Below are positions 35,186 to 47,036 of a stretch of DNA of 64,000 nt, one piece after another. The translations under genes were made by a program, and so were the position numbers. The notes beneath the pieces are model-generated. The model had not been told where the DNA came from. It ran no database searches and saw nothing but the letters and a program-made list of their open reading frames with translations. This stretch comes from Tetrapyrgos nigripes (taxonomy: Eukaryota; Basidiomycota; Agaricomycetes; Agaricales; Campanellaceae), in NCBI GenBank assembly GCA_013368315.1, contig JAACJM010000261.1, positions 48,264 to 112,263 on the forward strand, given 5' to 3'. Every line of letters begins with the position of its first letter. Within the stretch, counting starts at the first letter, position 1.

Positions 35186-35544
35186 ATCAGGGCTGCATAC
35201 GTCGGACTCGGCATCCATTGATTAACAGGTCTATCATAGTGAGCATCAGTTCTTCATTTCATGTCCCCGAATGATGCTTACGCTCAACATGAAGTACTTG
35301 CTAGATATTTTTCTTAACTTGTTTTACTTGCCTGATTCTGTCAGAAGGCTGCTACGATGTTTTTAACGGTAATCCTTTGGATCGAACCACCTCCTTATTC
35401 TTCTTTCACTTTCTGACAACCTCGACGGTTCGGAATTCATGACACGTTCCTTGGTCCCGCTTAGGTCCAGTAGGACCTATGGCAGTACTTAAGTGTGCAT
35501 ATTCATCGCCGCCGCCGTGATAGCCTCGTTCAGTATCTTGTTTC
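35186..35544. other. Intergenic
   Basis: Nothing recognised; shared 3' flank of two convergent genes. Confidence 0.5.
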
Positions 35545-36244
35545 TTATCGCCTAACCCAGTCTATTGCAGGAGTCACTATACAACGTATAAGGAAGAGAA
35601 GTAACACTGGAACCAGAAAGAAATAGCAAAACAGATACAGGTACAGCCAAAAATCCGAAGGTTCTTCATCGTTTAAAGTTCGAGGAGAAGGAGAAATGTC
35701 AGTCTGAGGTGAGAAAGAAAAGAGAGAAGAAGAATTTGGAAAGGACGAGTGGAAAGTGGTGCTGGAATGGCATTGGTCTCTATTGGGTACAGAGACTGGA
35801 GGTGGTTCAGGTGGGATTCGCTGTCTGAACTGTTGTTCTAATTGACTCATTCTGAACTCTAGGTTTTGATTACGCAGCTTCAGGTTCTACAAGCGATACA
35901 GATAGTGAGTTTATGTCGTTATAACCTTGAAGGATACAATATTCACCTCGATTTCGACTTGCATGAGTCGTTCCTGGTGATTATGGTGGTGAAATCAGAA
36001 GCCGTGAGTATGGGCCTCCTGAAATCATCCGCAGACTCGTACTCACCTTCATCATAGCCAATCTTTGCTCCAATACATCTGCTGGCACACTAGTAGCAGT
36101 AGCATTCTCCATCACATTCGGTCCATTCAAGTTGACGGTAGTAATGTTGATTGTCTGCGCATTGTTGAACGTTGAGCTGGTGGCTTGGAAACTGTGGGCG
36201 TTGGGAAAAGAGGTGGAGTGATTGGATGAGGAAGATGTTGACAT
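35545..36244 (-). CDS. Coiled-coil protein with C-terminal membrane anchor (188 aa)
   Basis: Three exons on the minus strand: 36244-36047, a 27-nt exon 35973-35947, and 35886-35545. Joining them gives an unbroken heptad-like stretch (LEQRLAMMK, ERLMQVEIE, NLKLRNQNLEFRMSQLEQQF), which supports the tiny middle exon. The N-terminus is Ser/Thr/Asn-rich. The C-terminus has one hydrophobic segment (FWLYLYLFCYFFLVPVLLLF) followed by a short basic tail, so the protein is probably tail-anchored with its coiled coil in the cytosol. The family is unknown. Its first exon overlaps the end of the upstream gene model in another frame, so one of the two 5'/3' ends needs correction. Confidence 0.6.
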
Positions 36245-36928
36245 CGTCAATTTCAGACGCTTTCGAGTCTTCTTCGTCGGATTTGGTTTGAAGTGTAGAT
36301 TTAGAGTAGGGCCGGCATAATTGCTGTTGCTGCCCAGCAGCACGAACAACATGCAATGTCACCGACCCATTCTCGTTCCAATGGAAAGCTACGATGGATG
36401 CGATCTCGGCCTTTCCTGTGCTGGACGTGCCTAGCATCCAGTGACGAGGGAAATGTGGGCCAACGCCGCGCGTGGCACGATAACGAGGCCCGGAATTTAC
36501 CAAAAACAGCGTATGTAAGAACGAGTCCATTAAACGGGCCTCGTAACACTGACTGGCAGTGTTGGTAGCTGAGCTATCTGACGCTGTGGAACCCGCTACA
36601 TCCTGGAGGAAAGGCCAGCTGTCGAACGGTGACCGTGCCTGCATTTCTGAAAAGAAATTACAGTATTTCACCACTAGCCAATACACCAAAAATGAAAACA
36701 CAATGGCACGGCCTGGTCATCCAAGGTCAGTATACTAGACGAACCAAGCTCAAAACGATGGCACTTACTTGCATCAGCAAGGGTACCAACGCATTGCAAT
36801 ATTTGAGTGCTCAACGAAATGAATGATGAAATTTCTTGGAGCAAGCCGTCGTCCATGACTTCGAGCTGGCAATTTTGGGGGGTAGGAGAAGGAGATGAGT
36901 TGGAACAGGATAAAGAGACATCTATCAA
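36090..36928 (-). CDS. Uncharacterised two-exon protein (238 aa)
   Basis: Exons 36928-36769 and 36646-36090 are joined by a canonical intron (GTAAGT ... TTTTCAG), and the frame closes over 238 residues. It has the stretches LQEISSFISLSTQILQCVG, MQARSPFDSWPFLQDVAG and HWNENGSVTLHVVRAAG. No known domain. The last about 50 residues overlap the coding start of the coiled-coil gene on the same strand; the real gene may end or splice earlier. Confidence 0.5.
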
Positions 36929-38217
36929 CTTTGGTGCATTTTATAAAACCCGCGGGTCAACAGCACTGTTCATACATACTTTTATCCAGCTTGACAGATG
37001 ATGAACAGGTCTCATTGCTCACCTGAACCATCAATACTACGGGTGAAATGCATGCTGTTTCGCAACGATAGATGGGCCGATGGATGGACCAAGATAGCCC
37101 ATAGCATTTAACCAAAAGACGCTAGTCTCCCCTAGGCTGACTGACGATATGTACCTTGGACGCGGTGAAGTACTGCGGTCCTGAGAGCTCACGAGCGTTT
37201 TTTTTTTTTTTGCGTATCGTAATCGTGATTGCAATGATCGAAACCGCAACTGGCAAAATTGAAGCTCCTGGAATGGCAACTGGGCAATCGTAATTACTTA
37301 GCCACCCACTGCCCTACCTCGCAGCCAATTATCGCTCATGGTCCGGCGCCGACGCCTAAGATGTCCCAGCATCCTGCCCCGTCGTCCCTAGTAGCGAAAC
37401 TGGAATTTGATCAAGTTCATCCGGATCTCGTTCAATCATCCCTGCAATTGGCTTAGACTGTGTGGAGTATGGATGGGTATTAATGGCGCTAGGACGACGG
37501 AAGACGTTGAGGAAATAATGTCAGGGGGGTGGTTGCTATTTCAGTTGCAATTGCAATTGCGGCTTCGATTTCGATTTTGAAAACGCTGGTGTCGAAGCTC
37601 CGGTGGTTTTCGGTTACACTTAAAACATTCAACTTGCCGGCTGCGTTGCTTTGATCAATAACGAAGCAATTCGAGCTCGCTCAAGGCGTAGGGAGCCCCA
37701 TTGATTGTCCTAAGCACTCTTCCGTTGGTGATGCGAACGGACGCCGCGACGGGTCACCTGCTCGCGTAGACGCGCCAATCACGCGAGAGCTTCGTGACAG
37801 GCTCGTCTGATGTCATCATCGTCATCCTTCCACCGATCTCTTAGACTTTTCTCCCTTTCTGATAGAAAGCTTTGTGCTTACACCCCACGCCTATTTCGCG
37901 TAAACCCGGATTGAGATCTCAATTTCCAAGAGGAACTACTCTACTATCACCCTCCAGAACGACTCAAGAGACACCCAGAGGTTGAAAATAAAAACGCCAA
38001 ATGGCATACGGGGATATCTGCAGTGAGACGGGGTTGTGGGCTTACTTCGTCTGTTTTCAGCTGGCTTGTTCGTGACTACAGGTTACAAGTCGTTTGTCAC
38101 TGGGGTGCGTATCTTCCGTCTCTCTGAGCAAGTAAAGAAGTTGCTGACAGCCGGCTTCCCCCTCTCCTTCTAACTTACAACGTCAACCCTGCCGCCCGCA
38201 CCCACGCAAATTGCACT
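36929..38217. other. Intergenic
   Basis: No gene recognised. It contains a T-tract at about 37199-37211 and C/T-rich stretches typical of fungal promoters towards 38200. Confidence 0.5.
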
Positions 38218-38962
38218 ATGACAGTCGGCGACTTTTCCACTCAAGCTCTCCCCAGCACCATCCTACAACACTTCTCTCCAGACTCAAAATGCCTCCGACT
38301 CGATTCACTTTGCCTCTCGTCCACTCTTCCAAACCGAAACTTCCAGCGATGTCGTAAACGAAACAGCTGGTCCATCGGCTCCTCCCGGTACGGATTCCGC
38401 CCAAACACCCTCTCGGCTCATAGTCGCCATCGATAGAAGGTCCAAGGACCTACGAAGGTGCTCGAAAAGACTGGATGTGTTGTATTGATCCTATCACTAC
38501 CTTTTATGTGGTAGAGGGAGGTGTGCTTGGCAGATTCCCCTCGTCTCTTCGTTGTCTTCCTCAGTGGATGCAAAAGCACCAAAACCTACGGGTATACACA
38601 TCTCAGCAAGATCATCATCGACCTCTTCCACCTCTCCATCATCGGTATCTCCTTCCTCTAATACGTTGAATCAGCCCACTCCTCACATTCCACGGCTTCG
38701 CGTATCGCAGAAACTTTGCGTACCACCAGTCGTCAGGTCAACGATCCATACGCATGGACTCACAGGCGAAATACTGGGTGTTGGCCAGTTGTTATTCCCA
38801 GTCTCCCTCTTCGTCCTTCAATCTGCCAAACCAGATTTAGAACACGTCCCTCGTATACCTACGCTCCCAAATTCCGGCCTAGGCCCCACCACGAAATATA
38901 TCGAGAAAATATGGGATCATGCCCCTGGGTCTCTCTCGTCTCTGAGGCGGGTGGGAAAATGA
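38218..38962 (+). other. Possible spliced gene, low-complexity
   Basis: Several plus-strand frames (38218-38436, 38552-38962, 38716-38970) are rich in Ser, Pro, Thr and Arg and could be exons of one small gene following a C/T-rich leader. No single join is compelling and no motif is recognised. Confidence 0.25.
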
Positions 38963-39400
38963 CAGATTAGAGGGGAGAGAAGTGGAATTTCGGAAGGGGG
39001 AGGATGTTGGGGGATAGTTGGGGTGTAATCACTGCGAGGAAGGAGGGAGACGTCCATGGGAAGATGTTGGATGTTGCTAGAAAGGTGTTATTTGAGGATA
39101 AAGAAGGTGAATAGGGCTGGGATAGGGCGTAAAGGCTAGGGTTTAGGCTCGCGGAAGATGGAGTGTACGTGGTTATGACTTGGATATAAAGAGCGGTACT
39201 TACTAGGCGATCTCTAGACTATTTGCTGTATGCGTGCATTACGGAGAGAACATTGCTCTTCTCTATACTTTCTTGTCTTTACTCATGCGCATTCAGTATT
39301 TTTTGCTGCAGCTTAAGCAGTACTCTTTTTGCGCTTGGCGGGTTTATCTGCCAGAGCCATTGTTTGTGAATTACTGCACTTTATATGATCCCAGTCTCGC
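38963..39400. other. Intergenic
   Basis: Nothing recognised; 3' region of the minus-strand membrane-protein gene. Confidence 0.5.
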
Positions 39401-40524
39401 CTACGTTAACGCATATATAGGTGGCGGCTCGTCCGTTAGCCCCCTAGCCCACTCTGAGTTCCGCTGACTCTCCAACGTTTGTATATGCATCATCATTTTC
39501 CTCATCTGCTCTTGCATACCCTCGATTCCGTCGTTTGAGCTATCAACAGCCAGCTGTAGTCTCTTTACTTGCCCCCGCAGGTCATCAGCCTCTTCTTGGA
39601 GTTGAGCTTGACGTCTTTTTGCCGTGGTATTATCAGGCGTAGTAGTTGTTGATGTTGCCAGTAAAGTGGACGGCTGAACCTTCTGATCAGTATAAGGAGA
39701 AATTGTGAACATCTGGGAATTGTGATGTGCCAAATCGCCTCGTCGCCAGTCGGGGTATGAATTTCCAGCTGCAGGGTTGGAATCGTCTCCTAGTAAGATA
39801 CGTTTGGAAGGTTAGTGATAGTACCCCGTCTCTGTAAGTATACCTAGATATTAACTTAAATGGTACTCACCATGGTCCAATTCAATCTCATAAACACCAT
39901 GTCTTCTACGGCCCATTCTCCCTTTATAAAACCAAATTCCAAATAAAATCAGGAATAACCCGAGTAGACTTCCACAAACTATTCCAGCGATAACACCAGC
40001 ACTAAGACTTGATTTACTACTAGAGTCCTGGGATGGCGCAGAATTAATTGGTGGGGTAGATGGGCTATAGAAAATCGAATACGGCTTTCAGTTTGCATAA
40101 AGTAAGTACGTATGGATAAAGCTCACGAAGTAACGGATGCTCCCGAGGCTCGAGTACTAGTAAACAGGAATGTTTGTGTGGAAGTCAACGATGTCTCTGC
40201 AGTTATTGTGCTGGTGAATTCGCCATTAGCATCAGTCGCTACGACTACGCGAGTGACCGGGAATACAGTTTCCGAAAGTAAGAAAGAGGTGATAGTGGTT
40301 ACGCTCGGGATCCTAATTTGGCAACAAATCAGATTGTGGAAAGAACAAGGACGTAGAGGACATCGCTCACAGATCAGTATTGGTAAACACGAGCGTCCTA
40401 GTCTCAGTGGATGGTCTCTCCGTGGTGGTAGTGGTTGTGATAACTTGTCCATTAAGATTAGTCGATAAGAATGTGATTGTTTCAGGGATTGAAGTGACTA
40501 TGATTTCTGCGGAGGTGACGATTT
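39401..40524 (-). CDS. Ser/Thr-rich single-pass membrane protein (5' end not found)
   Basis: Exons 40524-40371, 40312-40127, 40063-39871 and 39789-39401, all with good splice sites, in one frame. The outer part is a Thr/Ser-rich stalk with the recurring type NGQVITTTTTTERPS ... ANGEFTSTITAETS, expected to be heavily O-mannosylated. Then come a linker (SQDSSSKSS), a membrane segment (AGVIAGIVCGSLLGLFLILF) with a basic stop (KGRMGRRRHG), and a cytoplasmic tail with a coiled coil (AKRRQAQLQEEADDLRGQVK). This layout resembles fungal wall-stress-sensor-like or Mid2-like proteins. An upstream exon with signal peptide must exist but I could not place its ATG. Confidence 0.7.
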
Positions 40525-41609
40525 CTGTGGAGGTGAAAAAAGACGGCTCCCTAGCGGAGCGGTGGTTTTAGGGTACGTGATGAGTGAGTGATTATCTTCG
40601 TTCGATGAGAGATCCACTCACTGCCTTGCCAGCAGCATCTTACAGGAGTGGTTGAGCTCAATGGTCCGAGAATCAGAAGCGTACTCACCTGGAACCAGTG
40701 ACCAGTGCCCAGTGCCCGCTATCAAAGTGGGTGCAGAAAAGTTGACTCCAGAGCCTTTGTTTTATTTATATCAGGTGGCAGGAAGTTGACTGATTGTCTC
40801 TACGTCTTCATTTACTTATATTAAGAGGCGCGAAGTTGACAGATGGTTTCTACGTTTTCAATGTCCACTTTCGCAACCAAATCATTCAAAGTTGAATACT
40901 AAAAGATTATAATCATCTATTGCCTCGACACGCATGAGTCCTATTGGTGTATCATTCATCCCTAGTTTGCTTTTGCATTGCTTTACTACTAGCGTATAGT
41001 AGACTTGAGCAGAGTACTCAAGATCACCCTACATGCTACGAACAGTACTGGTGTCGCAAACTGATTGTCTGTGTACCTGCTAACTGTGGATCATACCGGT
41101 GGTACTCATCTGCTTAGATGAGTACCACCGGTAAGTGTTGTTCGAATTCTCTTTAAGGAGCTAATTCATCACTTCAGCTTCTCGTCCATCTGGTAGACAT
41201 CACAAATCTATGCATCGAAAGGCATTCACAAGACTGCTTAACAAGGGACAAGGACCCACTCTCTCGCGGTGGAGCGTCTTTGCTGGCCTGACAACCACAG
41301 AACGGATGTGCCTGAGGATTTTCAGAAGGAATGACCCAACTGCTCGAACCTATGACAACCTCGCCGATGGTACTTCCTTTACACTCCATTTCCGCGTGTG
41401 GCTATGTCAAATTTTTCCCGATCGTTAATTCCTAAAACTCCCGAGCTCTCTTTGGTACCATTTTGTTAGGCTTAGGGCGGACCCATATCCTCAGTACTCC
41501 CGCCTTCCCCTTCACCCTTTCTCACCCTCCACCGACGCCCATCGGCGGTTTTGGCTTTGATGGACAACACTTGTCCTGCTTGTCCAATCCTCTTATGTTT
41601 TCTAACGAG
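40525..41609. other. Intergenic, with a perfect hairpin
   Basis: It contains the palindrome at 41094-41133 and, from about 41370, a member of the sequence family also at 53.9 kb. No gene is seen. Confidence 0.5.
41094..41133. repeat. Perfect 18-bp-arm hairpin
   Basis: TACCGGTGGTACTCATCT, loop GCTT, then the exact reverse complement. It keeps its two CpG-containing ACCGGT ends. There is no T-tract, so it does not look like a terminator. Confidence 0.9.
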
Positions 41610-41900
41610 GTGAGTTTCATTTTTGGTTTCATGCACATTTTACGTTTTCGCTTTTCGATATCGCTTGTCGTCAACGTCGTGTTTGCCTCTTCTCTTTTTC
41701 TTTTTCTTTTTCTTTATTTTTTCTCCGGTTCTGTTGTTCGTTAAGCGCTTACTCTTATACAGAGCCTACGTCAACGCCTCCTCTTCCTGGCACTCAAGAT
41801 AAATGACGATCCCATTTCCAACATCTTCCCTATCCGCGTTACTGTCCTTCCTTCGCTTCAAGCCCTTTCTATCAAGTACTATCAATTCACTGGCGGACAC
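41610..41900 (+). repeat. Duplicated exon-intron fragment, left copy
   Basis: It shares with 54550-54800 an exon end followed by GTGAGTTTC, a T/C-rich intron with cgtcgtgtttgcctcttct, an acceptor cttatacag, and the next exon start AGCC(T/A)ACGTCAAC. The following frame reads SLRQRLLFLALKINDDPISN. The gene of origin is unknown. Confidence 0.65.
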
Positions 41901-42449
41901 GTTTTCACTCTGCCCCGTAGTGTTTTTTTTTTTGGCTGGCAATGTCGATGATAGTTGTGTGTTCGCGCTGGTTCCCTGATTAAATCTTGTTAATATGGCC
42001 CCTGTAGCATCTCGAAAATTTTTTTGCGTCGACATTCATCGCAAGCATTGGGCAAAAGTTACCATTTCGCGAACCGGCGAGATCAGAGCAAACTCATGTG
42101 AAGCAGACACTTTTCATTGTTGCTATTCTTGTACTGACTTGTATACACAACACCTAAGCACTCAAAGAAGCACGTTACATCAGTGGCAAGTACCACATGT
42201 CCAAATCTTATCATTCTTAGAGAAGTAACTATTTCGCGAACTGCCATCAAACCTTATTGAAGGGATCAAAGCAAGTTCACGTGTAGCTGACACTTTCTTT
42301 CGGTGTTCCTGTACTATCTACATCAATTCACCTGCTTAAGTGATCAAGTAGGTTACAGTGGTACGTACCCTACACCTTTTGTAAGAGATGGATATGGGAT
42401 GTCAAAGCTGACTATTCAATGAATTGCAATTTTTTCAGAGTGAGTCATC
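41901..42449. other. Region upstream of the NLR gene, imperfect tandem duplication
   Basis: Two related blocks, about 42056-42230 and 42231-42400, share the order atttcgcgaac, gatca-agcaa, gcagacactttt/gctgacactttc, then cacc and a final TTACA(T/G)(C/T)AGTGG word. It is probably promoter-proximal sequence of the NLR. Confidence 0.45.
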
Positions 42450-45400
42450 ATGGGCAAAAAGAGATTTGGTTTGGGAAAAGGAAAAACTCCTGGAAAAGAA
42501 AGGAAAGAGACAGAAGCTGAACAGCAGCCACAGGCAGGGGATACAGAGACAGTGGGGAGTCGTGAGATAAGCATATTCAAGTCTATTGAGAGATTCATGA
42601 GTCGGAGTGGAAGAAATTCTCCAACAATATCACCAAGCACTGTTCCATCAGAAAAAAATCTGTCTACGCCTGCAGAACAGGGTGTTGAGAGGATTGTACG
42701 AGAACAACCCAGTACCAAAGGTAATGTATTTAAACCTTGTGTAAGAAATAAGTTTTGACATAGTAACATCCCATTAGGCTTGGCCACTCAAAGTTCTCAG
42801 CAAATCTTCAGCAATGCCAGTGATTTTGAAATCAGGAATGCAGAAGTGAACAACATTGGTGGAGATCAGATAAACATAGTCAACAATTATGCCAGTAAGT
42901 ATATCATTTTATCCAAAATGCATTGACTTCAAAAATTATGAATTAATAGTAGGTGAAGTGGCATTAACCAAGCTGAAAGGAGAACTTCAACCAGTCCTGA
43001 ATCCAGTTCAGAAGACAGATGAATGCCTGGAGGGAACTAGGGTTCAGCTGCTGAAGGATCTTTGTAACTGGGTTGTAAAACCAGAAAGCAAATTAGCCTG
43101 GGTTTTTGGAATTGCGGGTACAGGGAAGAGTGCTATAGCAGTTTCACTTGCTCAAAGGTTCAGAGCAATGAATGATGATCTGAAGCTGGCCTTAACATTT
43201 CACTGTGTTAAGGGCCAAGAAACAAGCAAGGTTTCATCACTGGTTCCAACAATTTGCTACCATTTAGCAAAGGTATTCCCAGAATACAGAGTGAAATTGG
43301 CACAGAAATTTGAAGTTGATGCTTCATTAAATTCCATTGGACTACCTCTTCAGCAGCAAATTGAAACACTTCTTGATAGGACTTTGTTTTATTCACAAAG
43401 CACTTTGAAAGTGGTGATTATCATTGATGGATTAGATGAATGGGGGTCATCCAATGAATGGAAAATTCTATCTGAATCACTTATTGCACTTTGTTTCCAG
43501 TTCAACTGGTTCAGAGTAGTCATAACTAGCCGTCCTCAGACTGAAGTTGACAAAGCTATCAATGCCAGTGTAGCAGTGGAGACCTTTGATCTCATGAAGC
43601 GTTATCATGCAGATGAAGATATTCACCTGGTGCTTACTGAAGGGTTAAAGAAACCAGCAACATGGAGTATTGTTGGTTCCCACATTGAAAAATTGGTTGA
43701 GAAAGCTAATGGTTTATTTATATGGGCAAAAACAGTTCAGACATTCATCACTGGAGGCATGGATGAAATAGGGAGGTTACAATTGATACTTGGCCTTCCA
43801 GGAGAAGATGTGGAAGAAGGGAATCCTTATAAAGAGCTGTACATATTATATGCAGGAATTCTACAGGAGTCTTTTCAATCTCCTAAAGATCAAAGCCATT
43901 TCAGGAATGTCATGGCAGTACTCTTTGCTGTCATGGAGCCAGTGTCTCCAACTGTATTGAGCAAGCTTATGGGATCAAATTCACCTTGGGTTGTTGAAAA
44001 GATCCTTCATGTAATGAAAGCCTTGGTATATGAAAGAGATGGGAAGCTATATTACCATCTATCATTCAAGGAATTTGTAACTTCCAGTCTGGCTTCTGAT
44101 GGATTTTCTTGCCAGCTTCCCATTTGCCATCAGTTTGTTCTGAACAACTGCATGAGCATTCTGAAAAAGGAGCTCAAGTTCAATATATGTGATTTGGAAT
44201 CATCAGATGTGAAGAATGCTTCTGTGAAAAATCCACCTCTGCAGGATAGGATCCAGGAGAAGGTTGGAGCTCACTTGCAGTATAGTTGTATGCACTGGGC
44301 AACACATTTGGATAGAGCTGGGAATAGGGCTGATGAGATATTGGACAGTGTTGGAGATTTCATGAATGGAAAGTGGCTCATTTTCTGGCTTGAATGTATG
44401 AGCCTACTGGGGAGAATGTATAACTTGAAGGAGAATCTTTCCAGCATAGCCTTGTGGGCAAAGAGTATTGAGGTAAGCACAGAAGGTTGTTGAATACTAA
44501 AAAAAACAATTAACATATATAACCAACAGGATACTAAGATTGAAGATTTAGCTGTTAAAGCAGCAAGATTAATGAATGCTTTTACTTTGCCATTGAATGA
44601 GTCAACACCTCATCTATATGTGTCTGCTCTATCCATGGTATCCCAGTTGAATTGGTTTGATATAGTAAGGAAGCATTTGAAGAAGGGAGTGCAGATTGAG
44701 AATTTTGATCTGAGCAGTCAACTCCTAACTATTAATGCTAAATCAGAAGTAACTTCTGTAGCATGTTCTCCCAATGGAAGGAATGTGGTGTCTGGATCTT
44801 CAGACCAAACAGTCAGGATATGGGACACTGAGACTGGAAAGCAAGTGGGAGAGCCATTGCAGGGCCACACTGATTATGTTCTGTCAGTGGCATATTCTCC
44901 AGATGGCAAGCATGTGGTGTCTGGATCTTCAGACCAAACAGTCAGGATATGGGACACTGAGACTGGAAAGCAAGTGGGAGAGCCATTGCAGGGCCACACT
45001 GATTATGTTTGGTCAGTGGCATATTCTCCAGATGGCAAGCATGTGGTGTCTGGATCTTCAGACCAAACAGTCAGGATATGGGACACTGAGACTGGAAAGC
45101 AAGTGGGAGAGCCATTGCAGGGCCACACTCATTATGTTCGGTCAGTGGCATATTCTCCAGATGGCAAGCATGTGGTGTCTGGATCTGATGACCAAACAGT
45201 CAGGATATGGGACACTGAGACTGGAAAGCAAGTGGGAGAGCCATTGCAGGGCCACACTCATTATGTTTGGTCAGTGGCATATTCTCCAGATGGCAAGCAT
45301 GTGGTGTCTGGATCTTCAGACCAAACAGTCAGGATATGGGACACTGAGACTGGAAAGCAAGTGGGAGAGCCATTGCAGGGCCACACTCATTATGTTTGGT

Positions 45401-46257
45401 CAGTGGCATATTCTCCAGATGGCAAGCATGTGGTGTCTGGATCTTCAGACCAAACAGTCAGGATATGGGACACTGAGACTGGAAAGCAAGTGGGAGAGCC
45501 ATTGCAGGGCCACACTGATTCTGTTTGGTCAGTGGCATATTCTCCAGATGGCAAGCATGTGGTGTCTGGATCTTCAGACCAAACAGTCAGGATATGGGAC
45601 ACTGAGACTGGAAAGCAAGTGGGAGAGCCATTGCAGGGCCACACTGATTATGTTCGGTCAGTGGCATATTCTCCAGATGGCAGGCATGTGGTGTCTGGAT
45701 CTTCAGACCAAACAGTCAGGATATGGGACACTGAGACTGGAAAGCAAGTGGGAGAGCCATTGCAGGGCCACACTGATTATGTTTGGTCAGTGGCATATTC
45801 TCCAGATGGCAAGCATGTGGTGTCTGGATCTTCTGACCAAACAGTCAGGATATGGGACATTGAGACTGGAAAGCAAGTGGGAGAGCCATTGCAGGGCCAC
45901 ACTGGTTATGTTCAGTCAGTGGCCTATTCTCCAGATGGCAAGCATGTGGTGTCTGGATCTTCTGAAAGAACAGTTGGGATGTGGAATACCCAAGTTCTTC
46001 ATGATCAAGCTTTCACATCATATGCCCACTCTCCCCCCAATGAACCCTGCAACATTGATTCTCAGGGATGGCTGCATACGTTACAGTCAGATTCAAAGCT
46101 CATCCTGTGGTTACCTCCAAATGTGAGAGGTGGATTTGCTGACAGCAGACAAGTGCTCACTATTCCTTCCAATGCCAATGATTTCGCTGTCAAGGTTGAT
46201 TGGAGTAATTTTGTTTATGGTGAAAATTGGATCCAGATGTGGAAAGATAAAGATTGA
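42450..46257 (+). CDS. NACHT-WD40 NLR-type protein, 1212 aa
   Basis: Exons 42450-42720, 42778-42894, 42950-44472 and 44530-46257; every phase fits. A basic N-terminal region is followed by the fungal NLR-typical stretch IFSNASDFEIRNAEVNNIGG. The NACHT domain has Walker A GIAGTGKSAIA (about residue 195) and Walker B VVIIIDGLDEWG. A helical region leads to ten WD40 repeats of 42 residues, then a C-terminal block (LWLPPN, WSNFVYGENW) common to mushroom NACHT-WD proteins. NACHT proteins are STAND NTPases that oligomerise on ligand binding; in Podospora, relatives with near-identical WD repeats control heterokaryon incompatibility. No effector domain is recognised at the N-terminus. The gene is CpG-poor like its surroundings, yet has no stop or frameshift, which suggests selection. 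Confidence 0.92.
44745..45990 (+). repeat. WD40 repeat array, 126-bp units
   Basis: Ten WD units; units 2-9 are almost identical in DNA (8 x 126 bp). Differences concentrate in H-T-(D/H/G)-(Y/S)-V-(W/R/L/Q)-SVA and at GS(S/D)D. From 44.87 to 45.95 kb the only CpG dinucleotides I see are in the two CGG codons at the W/R/L/Q position. Because 126 is a multiple of three, another frame is also open for 450 codons; it is an artefact of the repeat. Confidence 0.93.
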
Positions 46258-46620
46258 TAAGTCACTGGATATAGTGGAAATTTTCTATGTCTACATCTTG
46301 ATAGCTTGTAGTACTAGTTTCTTTATTTCTCTTTTCTGGAAGAAGAAAAATTTGATAAATTGTAAAAAGTGATCTGCCCATTTTTGATAGTGTCTTGTAA
46401 ATGTCCTTGATATTTCATTTTCAAATATGGAACCATGCATTTGTTCTGATCCTGAGGATAAGGTTTGATGTCAGTTCACAAATGATCAACAGCAAACACT
46501 AGACTCTCTATTGATCATGACTGCTTTTGTAGCAGACATACTATTCATAAAGTGAAAAAAATGTCAAATGAGTTAAGCTTTCACAAATCTTTACTCAATC
46601 TTTACTGTCAATTTACTGCT
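46258..46620. other. Spacer between NLR and Ngaro element
   Basis: NLR 3' flank, CpG-poor and AT-rich. Nothing else is recognised. Confidence 0.5.
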
Positions 46621-46764
46621 TTTCATGAATAAGTCTTCGTAGCATGACATGGACCATTGACATCCTGTTGTGATGGGCAGACAAGCAGAATATTTATTCT
46701 GAACTTTCTCAGGATAAATAGTCGAGTCAGTTGAGTCTAGGAATTAGATATGACAACCTGTAGC
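46621..46764 (-). repeat. Split direct repeat B2 (element 3' end)
   Basis: 144 bp, close match to B1 at 47183-47326, sharing for example catcctgttgtgatgggcag and ggaattagatatgacaacc. Confidence 0.9.
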
Positions 46765-47036
46765 TAAGAGTCTAGACTGACGGCCTGCAACTTGTGTCAT
46801 GAGATGCTATGAGGACAAATACATGTTGGAATATTTAAGGAGGTTATTATGAAGTAATGTCATTAGTTGGTTAGAGACACAGTTAGAAGGTGTGATTTGT
46901 GTATGTGAGAGCTGATAACTGATAACTAATGTAGTTGGAAAATCGTGAGGTAGGATGGGGAGGTGGTGGGTCAGTCAAGGTTTTAAGATGCCTTGATTTT
47001 GAAGGAGGTTAGTAAGGGGAAGGTGGTGGGTCAACA

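Noticed and set aside
36090..36244. Same-strand dual coding taken as proven
   Set aside because: Both models rest on my splice joins; a wrong 3' end of the upstream gene explains the overlap more simply.
44774..46126. 450-codon second open frame across the WD repeats
   Set aside because: It is open only because the 126-bp unit is a multiple of three and lacks stops in that frame; the product is a meaningless repeat with no WD features.
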